A stretch of 64,000 nt of DNA, from the NCBI RefSeq assembly GCF_017168335.1, contig NZ_JABFAU010000016.1, positions 263,084 to 327,083 of the forward strand, read 5' to 3'. Positions within the stretch are counted from its first letter, which is position 1. Each line of letters begins with the position of its first letter. Origin of the DNA: Rhodococcus sp. KRD162. Lineage in GTDB: Bacteria; Actinomycetota; Actinomycetes; Mycobacteriales; Mycobacteriaceae. The position numbers and the translations under genes were made by a program. Shown piece after piece: positions 32,234 through 41,355 of this stretch. The notes under the pieces are model-generated. The model did not search any database, was not told the origin of the DNA, and saw nothing but the letters and a program-made list of their open reading frames with translations.

Positions 32234-35200
32234 GTGACCGAGACGACGACCGGTACCCCGGCGACTCCGCAATCGAAGATCGCGGCTGTTCTGCCATTGA
32301 CGGCGCTCCAGGTGGGAATGTATCTGCAGTCGAGTCTGGCTGCAGCGACACAGGATCCGTATCTGTCTCAGACGGTGCTCGACCTGTCTGCTCCGGTTCG
32401 AATCGACCGCCTCACACGGGCGCTGGAGCAGCTCTTCGAACGTCATCCGAACATCAAGGCGCTACTGCGCCAGCGCCGCAACGGTGACCTGGTGTGGGTG
32501 ATTCCGCGCGCATCGACACCGGAACCGACGCCTGTCCGCGGAGACTGGGACGATCATCTGGTCCGCGACAGGTCCGCCGGATTCGCGTTCTTCGAAGGGC
32601 CGTTGATCCGCTGCGCGTACTCGACCGATCCTCGGTCGCCACGGGTACTGATCACCTACCATCACGCCCTGATGGACGGGTGGTCCGAGGCCATCTTCGT
32701 TCGCGAGTTGATCGCCCTCTACCGGTCGGGGGAGACAGAGGTGTTGGCACCTGCTCCCGACTATCGCGACTACCTGGCCTGGACGGCCGGTCAGGATCGT
32801 GATGCTGCGCTGGCGCGTTGGGCGAACTATCTCCACGGCTTCGACTCTCCGACACTGATCGCAGACGGCGCACCGGCACAGACCAATTCGTGCTCCCGTA
32901 TCGACCTCGACATCGCCGACGAGATGGCAGGGCGTGTCGCCGACTACGCGCGGAGTCGCGGCGTGACCACGAACGTGGTGGTGCAGATGGCCTGGGCGTC
33001 GATGCTGGCGGCTCGGACCGGAGCAGGCGACGTGACCTTCGGAATGGCGAGCTCCATCAGGCCGTTCGACCTCGACGGGGCCGAGGCCATGGTCGGTCTG
33101 CTGCTCAACACCGTGCCCGTTCGGGTTCGATTCGATACGAGCAAGGCCGTGGCCGATGTGGTCGACGGCCTACAGACCGACCATCTCGACCTGGACGAGC
33201 ACCGGTTCCTCGGCCTGTCCGAGATCGCCGGAACCGTCGGCGGCGGTGCACTGTTCGACACGATCGTCGTGTATCAGAACTATCCGACACTGCCCTCCGA
33301 AGCGAGCGCGGCCGTCGACCAGGTCACCGTACTGGGCGCTCACATGAGCTTCCCGATGGCTCTGATCGTCGGTCCCGACCCTGCTCTGTGGGCGTTCGTG
33401 CTGCACGACGAGGCAGCCGTCGATCACCGTTCGGCCACGGTGTGCGCCGAGACCTTCGTCGAGATGCTGGACAGGCTGACGAGCCGTCCGGACGTCGATG
33501 TGCCGCAGCTCCTCTCGGCCCCCGACGGCCAGGGATACAGCATCGGAGCGTCTCGGCAGGTGCCGACGCTGGAGACGGCCCTCGCCGACCGGTTCGCGCA
33601 GTCGAGCGAGGACGTCGCGTTGACGGTCGGTGGTGACGCGATCACCTACGCCGAACTGCGATCCCGGGTGGCCGAGGTGTCGACGCGGCTCCGCAGCTGG
33701 GGTATCGGGACCGAGAACCGTGTCGCGATCGCGCTGGGCCGGGGAGTCGACATGGTGGCTGCGCTGCTGGCGACCATCGACGTGGGTGCGGTGTTCGTAC
33801 CCATCGACATTCGCTACCCGCGTGAGCGCATCGACTACGTGCTCGCAGACTCTCGCCACGACATTCTGTTGGTCGACGATGCCACCCCTACCGCGCTGAC
33901 CGCTCTCGAGACCGCGGCGAGAATCGATTCGATGTCGACTACCGAGACAGTGGAAGAACCCTTTGCCCGGAGCATCCCGGACGACTGCGGGTCCTATCTT
34001 GTGTACACCTCCGGTTCGAGCGGAATGCCCAAGGGAGTGCTGGGAACCAGAGCCGCGCTGGCCCATCGTCTGCACTGGGCGACGCTGCACTGGGGCGGTC
34101 CGAGGAGCCGGATTGCCAAGAGCTCATTGTCGTTCATCGATGGAGCAACCGAACTGCTGACCGGGATTCTCGCGGGCCAACACGTGGTGTTCGCACAGGA
34201 TCACGAGTATGCCGATCCGAGGGCGCTGGTCGAGCTCATCGCTCGATCCGGGGCCGGGCAGATCACCGCCGTCGGGTCGCTCGCCGCGGCATTGGCGACG
34301 ACTTCGCCGCAGGAATGTGGTTCGCTGACCAGTTGGATACTCAGCGGAGAACCTTTGACCAGCAACACGATCGCTGCGATCGGAGCAGCGACGCCCGAGG
34401 CGGCGGTGTACAACTCCTACGGCTCCTCCGAGGTGGCGGGCGACGTTGCCGTGCACAGGGTCGCAGGCGACCCGGCCGTCATCGGAACGGCGGTGGACAA
34501 CACTATCCTCGGCGTGCTCGACGACCGACTGCGCCCGCTGAGAACAGGGATCGGCGGCGAGCTCTACGTCGCGGGGGTGCAGCTCGCGCGTGGATATGTC
34601 GGTAGACCGGCCGAGACCGCCGCACGGTTCGTCGCAGACCCGGGCGGGGACGGCGGCCGAATGTACCGCACCGGTGATCGCGCCCGCATCCTCGACGACG
34701 GTGCGCTCGAATTCCTGGGACGCGCCGACCGGCAGGTCAAGGTCAGGGGCCATCGCGTCGAGCTGGGGGAGATCGAAAACCTCACTGCCGAAATCGAATC
34801 CGTGGACGCGTGTGCAGTGGTCGCGGTGACCGACGACGGGGGCGCAACCGTGCTCGTCGCACATGTGACCCCCGGTAATGTCGATGCCGCCGCGGTGCGC
34901 GACGTCCTGCGAGGGCGGGTGCCCGACTATCTGGTGCCGGCGTTCTGGGTGGCGATAGACCACGTACCGCGCACTCCCAACGGCAAGACGGATCTGGTCA
35001 CTTTGACGCAGCGCGGGATTCCCGAGAACGGACCGAGCCGGTCACGAGCAGCTGCGAGCGACGACGAGCAGTGCCTCGTACACCTTTTCGCAGATGCGAC
35101 TCGTACGGGTGCAGAGTCGATCGGGGTACACGACGACTTCTTCGCGTTGGGCGGCGACAGTATCACCGCCATCAGCATGGTTCATCACGCACGCGGTACC

Positions 35201-38200
35201 GGATTGGCGATCACGACCGCCGACGTCTTCGAGTGCCGCACAGTCGCGGCGCTGGTCGAGCGAGCCCGGCTCGCCGAAACGGTCTGTGCTGCAGCAGAAC
35301 CTGACAGCAGCGCGCCGCTACTGGACGCGCAGGACCTGACCGAGCTACGCACACTCGGAATCGATACAAAACTCGCACGTCCGGCAACTCCGTTGCAGCA
35401 AGGGCTGGCATTCCAGTCGCTCGCGGGAGGAGACGGACTCGAGGAAATCTACGTCATCGCCACCGAGTTCGAGATACGAGGCGAGCTACACCTCGGAAGG
35501 TTCGAGGACGCACTGGACGCAGTGTGCGAGCGCCACCCGGCTCTGCGCTCACGCTTTCTCACCCTGAATTCCGGGACCACCGTCTCGGTCCGCGACACGG
35601 AACGAGTGCACGTGCGCAGGCGGGCCGTCGAGGATCCGGATGCACCCTCGGTGCGCGCCCTGGTCGCCGAGGATCGCGGGACCTTCGACATCGAGCACGG
35701 TCCCCTGGTGCGAGTTCTTCTGCTGGACTGCGGAGAACAGCTACATCGCGTGGTATTGACCGTGCATCACCTCCTCGTCGACGGTTGGTCGATGGGGACC
35801 GTCGGCACCGAATTGTTCATGCTCTACCGTGGCCGGGATCTACCGGCTCCGGCGTCGTTCGACGACTATCTTCGCTGGCTGTCGCGGCGAGACGATTCGT
35901 CGATCGAGGTATGGCGTCGAGCACTGGGCACCGACGTGGTGCCGACCATCCTGGCCTCGACCACCTCAGCGTCCGAGGTGCGATCGGAGTCGCGCGAGAT
36001 CGAGATTCGTTGGGATGTGCAGGACTCCGCCCGCCTCGCGGATTCCGCTCGTCGTAGATCCGTGACGGCGAGCGAATTGATCAATGCGGCATGGGCCGTG
36101 GTGCTCTCGGCGTTCACCGATTCCCGATCGGTGGTGTTCGGATCCACGGTGTCGGGACGCCCGACCGACCTGAACCGCGTCGGCGACATGGTCGGGCTGT
36201 TCATCAATACCATCCCGGTGCGCGTCGACATCGAGCCCGACGCCACCGTGTCGTCGGTTCTCGCAGGCCTCCGGGATTTCTCCGTCGCCGTGGCCGCGCA
36301 TCATCACGTCGGTCTCGCGGACATCCAGAAAGCGCTCGGCGGGGGAACGCTGTTCGACACCCTCGTGGTGTTCGAGAACTTCGCTGCCGCCGATACCTCC
36401 GGTGTCGATACCGAGGACTTCTCGGTCTCGGTTGCCGGGTTCCACACGGTGACTCACTACCCCTTGACGCTGACGGTGTTTCCGGGCGAAGAACTGCGGT
36501 TGGTGGTGGAATATCGAAGCGGCGCAGTATCGGCCGAGCGTGCACGGGCGGTGGCCTCGGCCATGACGGCGGTGCTTCGGAGGTTCGCCGAGGCGGACGA
36601 TCCGTTCATTGCGTCGGTGCCCCTCGTGGATCAAGCAACGGCGCACCGGCTCACCGACGAGCATGCCTGCGGCGCTCGCCCCTATCCGAGCGAAACGTTG
36701 GTCGAGCTCTTTGCCGAACAGGTGGCGCTGCAGCCCGATGCGATCGCCGTTCAGGACGCCGCCGCGGCACTGACGTTCGCCGAATTGGACCGCATGTCCA
36801 ACCGAACCGCACGGTGGCTCATCGGTGCAGGCGTGGGGGCCGAGGATCTCGTGGCCGTTCTGGCCCCACGCACAGTGATCTCGATTGCGGCAATCCTCGG
36901 GGTGATGAAGTCCGGGGCCGCATATCTGCCGATCGACCCGAACTGGCCGGCCGACCGCACCAGCCGAATTCTCGGCGAGGCGCAGCCGGTGATGACATTG
37001 ACCACGGATTCCGTTGCCTCGCTTACGGCTTCGTCCCTCGACTCGGTAGGTATCACCGATGCCGAACGGCGAGCACCGTTGCACCCCGACCACCCCGTGT
37101 ATTCGATCTACACCTCGGGCACGACAGGCGCGCCCAAGGGCGTTCTGGTCCCACATCGTGGCCTGATCAACCTGTACCACTCGCATCGCGAGAACGTGCA
37201 CGAACCGGCTGCCCGACGCGCGGGTAAGTCGACTCTGAACGTGGCGCACGCCTGGTCGATGGCCTTCGACGCGTCCTGGCAGCCGCAGCTGTGGCTGTTC
37301 GGCGGGCACACGGTGCATCTGATCGATCCCGAGACCGTCCTCGACCCGGTGGAACTGACTGCTCGGTTGACTGCGCTGTCGGCGGACTTCATCGAAGTCG
37401 TGCCCTCGTTGCTCGAACAGATGCTGAGATCGGGTTCGATCGAGACACTCTCGACGGTCGGCGTCGGAGGAGAGGCGGTGTCCGCCGAGCTGTGGAATCG
37501 GTTACGTAGCAGGCAGACCCTGGTGGCGTACAACTTCTACGGGCCGACCGAAGCGACGGTGGACGCGGTGTACACCACTACCGAACTGTCGAGTGAGCCG
37601 GAGATAGGCCGACCGGTGACCAACATGCGGGCCTATGTATTGGACAGAAGCCTTCGACTGGTGCCGCCCGGCGTGTTGGGCGAGCTCTATCTCGGCGGGC
37701 CCGGCGTCGTGCGGGGATACCGGAATGCGCCGGGGCGCACGGCACACCGATTTGTTGCCGATCCTTTCGGCGCGGGTGGCACGCGGCTGTACCGGACCGG
37801 GGACCTCGTCGCGTGGACCGAGAGCGGCGCACTGCGGTACGGGGGCCGGACGGACGATCAGGTGAAGATTCGTGGTCACCGCGTCGAAGTGGCCGAGGTG
37901 GAGGTTCGGCTGCGCGAGTTCGACGCCGTGGCAGACGCGCGGGTGGTGGTGCGAGGATCCGAGAACGGGAATGCCGTGCTCGCCGGCTACGTGGTGGCAG
38001 AACAGGGTAAATCACTGGATCCGAATGCCGTTCGTACCCGCCTGCGCGGTCTGCTCCCGTCGTACCTGGTGCCGGCGTCGCTGACCGTGCTCGATGCATT
38101 TCCCGTCCTGTCGAACGGCAAGCTCGACGCTTCCGCACTGCCCGAGCCCGAGCTCGCGACGCGCTGCGGGCGTCTCCCGAATTCGGAGGTGGAGCGGCAG

Positions 38201-39859
38201 ATCTGCGCGGAGGCGGCCGCGGTGTTGCACGTGACCGAGGTCGGTGCCGACGAGGACTTCTTCGATCTGGGCGGCGACAGCATCATGGCGATGGAGCTGT
38301 CCGCGAGGCTCCGGTCGGCCGGCCTGACGGTGCCGCCGCGGCTCATCGTCTCTCTTCGGACGCCGGAAGGTGTTGCCGAGCAGCTGGAGTCGGGGCCGTC
38401 GTCGAGCGCATCGAGCATCGTCGATGCCTGCGGAACGGTACCGCTGACACCCATCATGCGGTGGATGGACGCCCTCGACGGGCCTGTCGACGAGATCTCG
38501 CAGGCGGTGTTGCTCGACGCTCCGACACTGCTCACCGAGGATTCGCTGGCAGAACTCCTTCGGTTGTTGGTGGACCGGCATCCGATTCTGCATTCACGAT
38601 TCGAGCGCAATCTCGAAGGGGAGTCCACGTTCACGGTGTTGCCGCGGGGGAGTGCCGATGTCGGTTCCTGGATTCGGGTCGAGGACTGCGGCGCACTGAC
38701 CGAGTCGGAGCTGGCGAACCGCGTGGCAGAGCAATCACGAGCTGCACGTGGCCGACTGAATCCGGCGGCCGCCAGGATGGTCGATGTCGTCTGGCTGCGG
38801 AATCGACCACATCCCGAGTCTGCAGGGGAGCTGTTGATCACCCTGCACCACCTGGTGGTCGACGGTGTGAGTTGGCGGATTCTGTTGCCCGATCTGACGG
38901 AGCTCTGGGAGCGCGGTCGTTCGGCCGTGCACGCAGCTGCCGGACACTCGATGCGGCGGTGGGCGCTCGAGACGCGCCGTCGTGCATCCTCGCCGGAGGT
39001 ACTCGCCGATCTCGACTACTGGTCGAGCGTCGGTGACGGCGCAGTGTCGATTCCGCTCGCGCGGCCCCTCGACCCGTCCGTGGACACCGGTGCTCGCATG
39101 CGCGTCAGCACGTTCGCGTTGTCGGCGGACGAGACGGCACAGTTGATGTCGGCGACCCACGGCCGCCTCGGTGCGTCCGTCGAACACCTCCTGCTGGCGA
39201 CCTTCGCTGCCGCTACCGCGGGCTGGCTCGATGGCGAGGCGTCGACGCCACAGTCGTTCGTCGTCGACATGGAGGGCCACGGTCGGTCGGGAGTGGCCTC
39301 GGACCGAGTGGATGGATCGTCGGTGGTCGGATGGCTCACTGCGGTGTTCCCGCTGCGCCTCACTGCACAGCCTCGGGATCGCAGGATCCTTGCCGAGTAC
39401 GAGTCGAATCCCGCTGCAGCAGAGGCTGTTCTGCATGAACTCGTGACGGCTGCCAGGACGTCCAGGGAGTCGGTGCCGGGAGACGGATCCACCTATGGCA
39501 TGCTGCGGTTCTCCGAGATCGAAGCCTGTGAGGTGATTCGTCGGAAGCCTTCTGCCGCCATCGAATTCAACTACCTCGGGCGGTTCGACGCGGCTACGGG
39601 CGGTCTGTTCGGTGCCAGCAGGCTACGCAGCAGCCTGGATTCCTCTCCGGGGGAGCGTACGCCCTGTGGGTATGCACTGGTCGTGGACAGTTACATCCAC
39701 GATCGGGATTCGGCGGCTGTTCTCGGCGTCACGATCTCCTGGCCGGAGGGTGTGTTCGAGGGTGCGGCGGAACTGGCGCGTCTGTGGCGTGGGGCCTTGA
39801 CCTCGGCCTGCCGAATCCTCGCTGTCGACCCGGACAAATGCACCACGAGGGCGGTTTAG
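32234..39859 (+). CDS. NRPS3: C-A-PCP-C-A-PCP-E, beta-alanine then D-residue
   Basis: 2541 residues, GTG directly after the NRPS2 stop. C1 with H143-H144-D148 (HHALMDG); A1 about 450-940; PCP1 Ser976; C2 with H1178-H1179-D1183; A2 about 1490-1990; PCP2 Ser2016; C-terminal epimerase about 2050-2520 with HHLVVDG (H2205), EGHGR and FNYLGRFD. No thioesterase. Hand-aligned A1 code IDTVISSGDK fits the beta-alanine pattern (VDxVISxADK: acidic residue shifted to position 236, V-I-S, D331). A2 code DAQEGGFVDK is not one I can assign; it shares seven of ten positions with Gln codes (DAQDLGVVDK) but a modified ornithine is also plausible. The terminal E domain implies a D-residue and an acceptor C domain in trans, most simply NRPS2. 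Confidence 0.92.
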   Translation: MTETTTGTPATPQSKIAAVLPLTALQVGMYLQSSLAAATQDPYLSQTVLDLSAPVRIDRLTRALEQLFERHPNIKALLRQRRNGDLVWVIPRASTPEPTPVRGDWDDHLVRDRSAGFAFFEGPLIRCAYSTDPRSPRVLITYHHALMDGWSEAIFVRELIALYRSGETEVLAPAPDYRDYLAWTAGQDRDAALARWANYLHGFDSPTLIADGAPAQTNSCSRIDLDIADEMAGRVADYARSRGVTTNVVVQMAWASMLAARTGAGDVTFGMASSIRPFDLDGAEAMVGLLLNTVPVRVRFDTSKAVADVVDGLQTDHLDLDEHRFLGLSEIAGTVGGGALFDTIVVYQNYPTLPSEASAAVDQVTVLGAHMSFPMALIVGPDPALWAFVLHDEAAVDHRSATVCAETFVEMLDRLTSRPDVDVPQLLSAPDGQGYSIGASRQVPTLETALADRFAQSSEDVALTVGGDAITYAELRSRVAEVSTRLRSWGIGTENRVAIALGRGVDMVAALLATIDVGAVFVPIDIRYPRERIDYVLADSRHDILLVDDATPTALTALETAARIDSMSTTETVEEPFARSIPDDCGSYLVYTSGSSGMPKGVLGTRAALAHRLHWATLHWGGPRSRIAKSSLSFIDGATELLTGILAGQHVVFAQDHEYADPRALVELIARSGAGQITAVGSLAAALATTSPQECGSLTSWILSGEPLTSNTIAAIGAATPEAAVYNSYGSSEVAGDVAVHRVAGDPAVIGTAVDNTILGVLDDRLRPLRTGIGGELYVAGVQLARGYVGRPAETAARFVADPGGDGGRMYRTGDRARILDDGALEFLGRADRQVKVRGHRVELGEIENLTAEIESVDACAVVAVTDDGGATVLVAHVTPGNVDAAAVRDVLRGRVPDYLVPAFWVAIDHVPRTPNGKTDLVTLTQRGIPENGPSRSRAAASDDEQCLVHLFADATRTGAESIGVHDDFFALGGDSITAISMVHHARGTGLAITTADVFECRTVAALVERARLAETVCAAAEPDSSAPLLDAQDLTELRTLGIDTKLARPATPLQQGLAFQSLAGGDGLEEIYVIATEFEIRGELHLGRFEDALDAVCERHPALRSRFLTLNSGTTVSVRDTERVHVRRRAVEDPDAPSVRALVAEDRGTFDIEHGPLVRVLLLDCGEQLHRVVLTVHHLLVDGWSMGTVGTELFMLYRGRDLPAPASFDDYLRWLSRRDDSSIEVWRRALGTDVVPTILASTTSASEVRSESREIEIRWDVQDSARLADSARRRSVTASELINAAWAVVLSAFTDSRSVVFGSTVSGRPTDLNRVGDMVGLFINTIPVRVDIEPDATVSSVLAGLRDFSVAVAAHHHVGLADIQKALGGGTLFDTLVVFENFAAADTSGVDTEDFSVSVAGFHTVTHYPLTLTVFPGEELRLVVEYRSGAVSAERARAVASAMTAVLRRFAEADDPFIASVPLVDQATAHRLTDEHACGARPYPSETLVELFAEQVALQPDAIAVQDAAAALTFAELDRMSNRTARWLIGAGVGAEDLVAVLAPRTVISIAAILGVMKSGAAYLPIDPNWPADRTSRILGEAQPVMTLTTDSVASLTASSLDSVGITDAERRAPLHPDHPVYSIYTSGTTGAPKGVLVPHRGLINLYHSHRENVHEPAARRAGKSTLNVAHAWSMAFDASWQPQLWLFGGHTVHLIDPETVLDPVELTARLTALSADFIEVVPSLLEQMLRSGSIETLSTVGVGGEAVSAELWNRLRSRQTLVAYNFYGPTEATVDAVYTTTELSSEPEIGRPVTNMRAYVLDRSLRLVPPGVLGELYLGGPGVVRGYRNAPGRTAHRFVADPFGAGGTRLYRTGDLVAWTESGALRYGGRTDDQVKIRGHRVEVAEVEVRLREFDAVADARVVVRGSENGNAVLAGYVVAEQGKSLDPNAVRTRLRGLLPSYLVPASLTVLDAFPVLSNGKLDASALPEPELATRCGRLPNSEVERQICAEAAAVLHVTEVGADEDFFDLGGDSIMAMELSARLRSAGLTVPPRLIVSLRTPEGVAEQLESGPSSSASSIVDACGTVPLTPIMRWMDALDGPVDEISQAVLLDAPTLLTEDSLAELLRLLVDRHPILHSRFERNLEGESTFTVLPRGSADVGSWIRVEDCGALTESELANRVAEQSRAARGRLNPAAARMVDVVWLRNRPHPESAGELLITLHHLVVDGVSWRILLPDLTELWERGRSAVHAAAGHSMRRWALETRRRASSPEVLADLDYWSSVGDGAVSIPLARPLDPSVDTGARMRVSTFALSADETAQLMSATHGRLGASVEHLLLATFAAATAGWLDGEASTPQSFVVDMEGHGRSGVASDRVDGSSVVGWLTAVFPLRLTAQPRDRRILAEYESNPAAAEAVLHELVTAARTSRESVPGDGSTYGMLRFSEIEACEVIRRKPSAAIEFNYLGRFDAATGGLFGASRLRSSLDSSPGERTPCGYALVVDSYIHDRDSAAVLGVTISWPEGVFEGAAELARLWRGALTSACRILAVDPDKCTTRAV

Positions 39860-39869
39860 GCTACCCGAA
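39851..39869 (+). promoter_or_regulatory. Candidate iron box upstream of the NRAMP gene
   Basis: GCGGTTTAGGCTACCCGAA matches the IdeR consensus at 13 of 19, with the central TAGGCTA perfect, but outer symmetry is poor. It overlaps the NRPS3 stop codon. The rest of the 106-bp gap contains an AT-rich patch (ATTTGTTGGA, TCTGTTGAAT) that may hold the promoter or a manganese-regulator site. Confidence 0.45.
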
Positions 39870-39965
39870 ACTATTTGTTGGATCTGTTGAATAATGCGTG
39901 TCCTTCTTCTAGAGTGACGAGGTGTTCCTCGCCGTCGCGTCCTCGCTGCCCCGTCTCGTAGGTCG

Positions 39966-41243
39966 ATGACGAACACCGGGACCTCCGGTGACGTGCCGGT
40001 CACACTGGCGCAAGTGCAGTCCCGGGGCCGTGGACGTGCCGCTGTGGCCTTGTTGGGGCCGGCGTTCGTGGCATCGGTCGCCTATATCGACCCGGGGAAT
40101 TTCGCCACCAACTTCGCTGCCGGTGCCGAGCACGGCTACAGGCTGGTGTGGGTGATCGTGATGGCCAACGCCATGGCCATGGTGGTGCAGTACCTCACCT
40201 CCAAGACGGGCTTGTCCACGGGCCGCAGTCTCCCGGAGCTGTGTCGGCGTCGATTCGGTAGGCGCATCAACGTCGTATTGTGGTTGCAGGCCGAGGTGGT
40301 GGCGATGGCCACCGATCTGGCCGAATTCGTCGGTGCCGCAGTGGGACTGAATTTGGTGTTCGGGGTGCCCCTCTTGCCGGCGGGGCTGATCACGGCGGTG
40401 ACGGCGTTCGCCATCCTGGCGCTGCAGCAGCGCAGCTATCGCCGTTTCGAGTTGGCGATCGTGGCGTTGCTGATGCTCGTCGGTGCGGGATTCCTCTACG
40501 TGTTCATCGCCTCCGGTGGACAGGACTACATTCAGTTGGCGGACGGCCTGATTCCGCGTCTGGACGGCGGCGACACCGTGAGCCTGACCGTGGGCATCAT
40601 CGGGGCGACGGTCATGCCGCACGTGGTGTATTTGCATTCCGCACTGCAGACGAACCGCATCGGCACTGTCGACCGGCGGGAGCGACACGTCCTGCTCCGA
40701 TACAACAAGTGGGACTGCATCGTCGGATTGGGGCTGGCCGGTCTGGTGAACTTGGCGATGTTGTGCATCGCGGCCGCGCTGTTCCACACACCTGGTCTGA
40801 CCGGCGTGAGTGATCTGGAATCGATCCACTCGCACCTGGGCGTGCTGCTCGGCGGTGGTGCCGCCCTGGCCTTCGGCGTGGCGTTGATCGCGTCGGGCTT
40901 GTCCTCGTCGAGTGTGGGTACCTACGCCGGGCAGGTAGTCATGGCAGGGTTCATGAACTGGCGGATTCCCCTGTTTCTTCGGCGCACACTGACGATGCTG
41001 CCGGCTCTGATCGTGCTGGGCCTGTCCGTGGATACCACCCAGGCATTGATCTACTCCCAGATCGTGCTGTCGTTCGGTATTCCATTCGCATTGCTGCCGC
41101 TACTGCTGATCACCCGCGATCCCCGGGTCATGACCGATATGGTCAACCGCCGCATCACCACCGCGGTGATGGCGTCGATCACCGTCGTGATCAGCGCGCT
41201 CAACCTCTATCTGGTGTATTCCACGCTGGTGGAACTCGTATAG
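39966..41243 (+). CDS. mntH: NRAMP-family Mn/Fe divalent metal transporter
   Basis: 425 residues, 11 predicted helices. Metal-binding DPGN in helix 1 (YIDPGNFATNFAAGAEHGYRL) and MPH in helix 6 (GATVMPHVVYLHSAL) are intact; these chelate Mn or Fe for proton-coupled import. AGG lies five bases before the ATG. It sits inside the siderophore locus between NRPS3 and the receptor gene, so it may be iron-regulated as an alternative ferrous or manganese entry route. Confidence 0.93.
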   Translation: MTNTGTSGDVPVTLAQVQSRGRGRAAVALLGPAFVASVAYIDPGNFATNFAAGAEHGYRLVWVIVMANAMAMVVQYLTSKTGLSTGRSLPELCRRRFGRRINVVLWLQAEVVAMATDLAEFVGAAVGLNLVFGVPLLPAGLITAVTAFAILALQQRSYRRFELAIVALLMLVGAGFLYVFIASGGQDYIQLADGLIPRLDGGDTVSLTVGIIGATVMPHVVYLHSALQTNRIGTVDRRERHVLLRYNKWDCIVGLGLAGLVNLAMLCIAAALFHTPGLTGVSDLESIHSHLGVLLGGGAALAFGVALIASGLSSSSVGTYAGQVVMAGFMNWRIPLFLRRTLTMLPALIVLGLSVDTTQALIYSQIVLSFGIPFALLPLLLITRDPRVMTDMVNRRITTAVMASITVVISALNLYLVYSTLVELV

Positions 41244-41250
41244 CGCAGCG

Positions 41251-41277
41251 CTAGTGAGGCAAGGGTTACCTCATTAG
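41251..41277 (+). promoter_or_regulatory. Strong iron box (27-bp dyad) before the siderophore receptor gene
   Basis: Arms CTAGTGAGGCAA and TTACCTCATTAG are complementary at all but two positions, around a three-base centre. The central 19 bp match the IdeR/DmdR1 consensus at 13 positions. This is the most symmetric iron box in the window. Confidence 0.75.
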
Positions 41278-41355
41278 TGTTACCTTATCAATCGCCTCGT
41301 CCCAATCGGGTGGGGACGCACTGAGCGCGGTCGAGTCGAGAGGTTCCGAGAGACG

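Noticed and set aside
39400..39859. Thioesterase or reductase release domain at the end of NRPS3
   Set aside because: The end of NRPS3 is the closing part of the epimerase domain (FNYLGRFD and following); there is no GxSxG serine or nucleotide-binding Rossmann motif.
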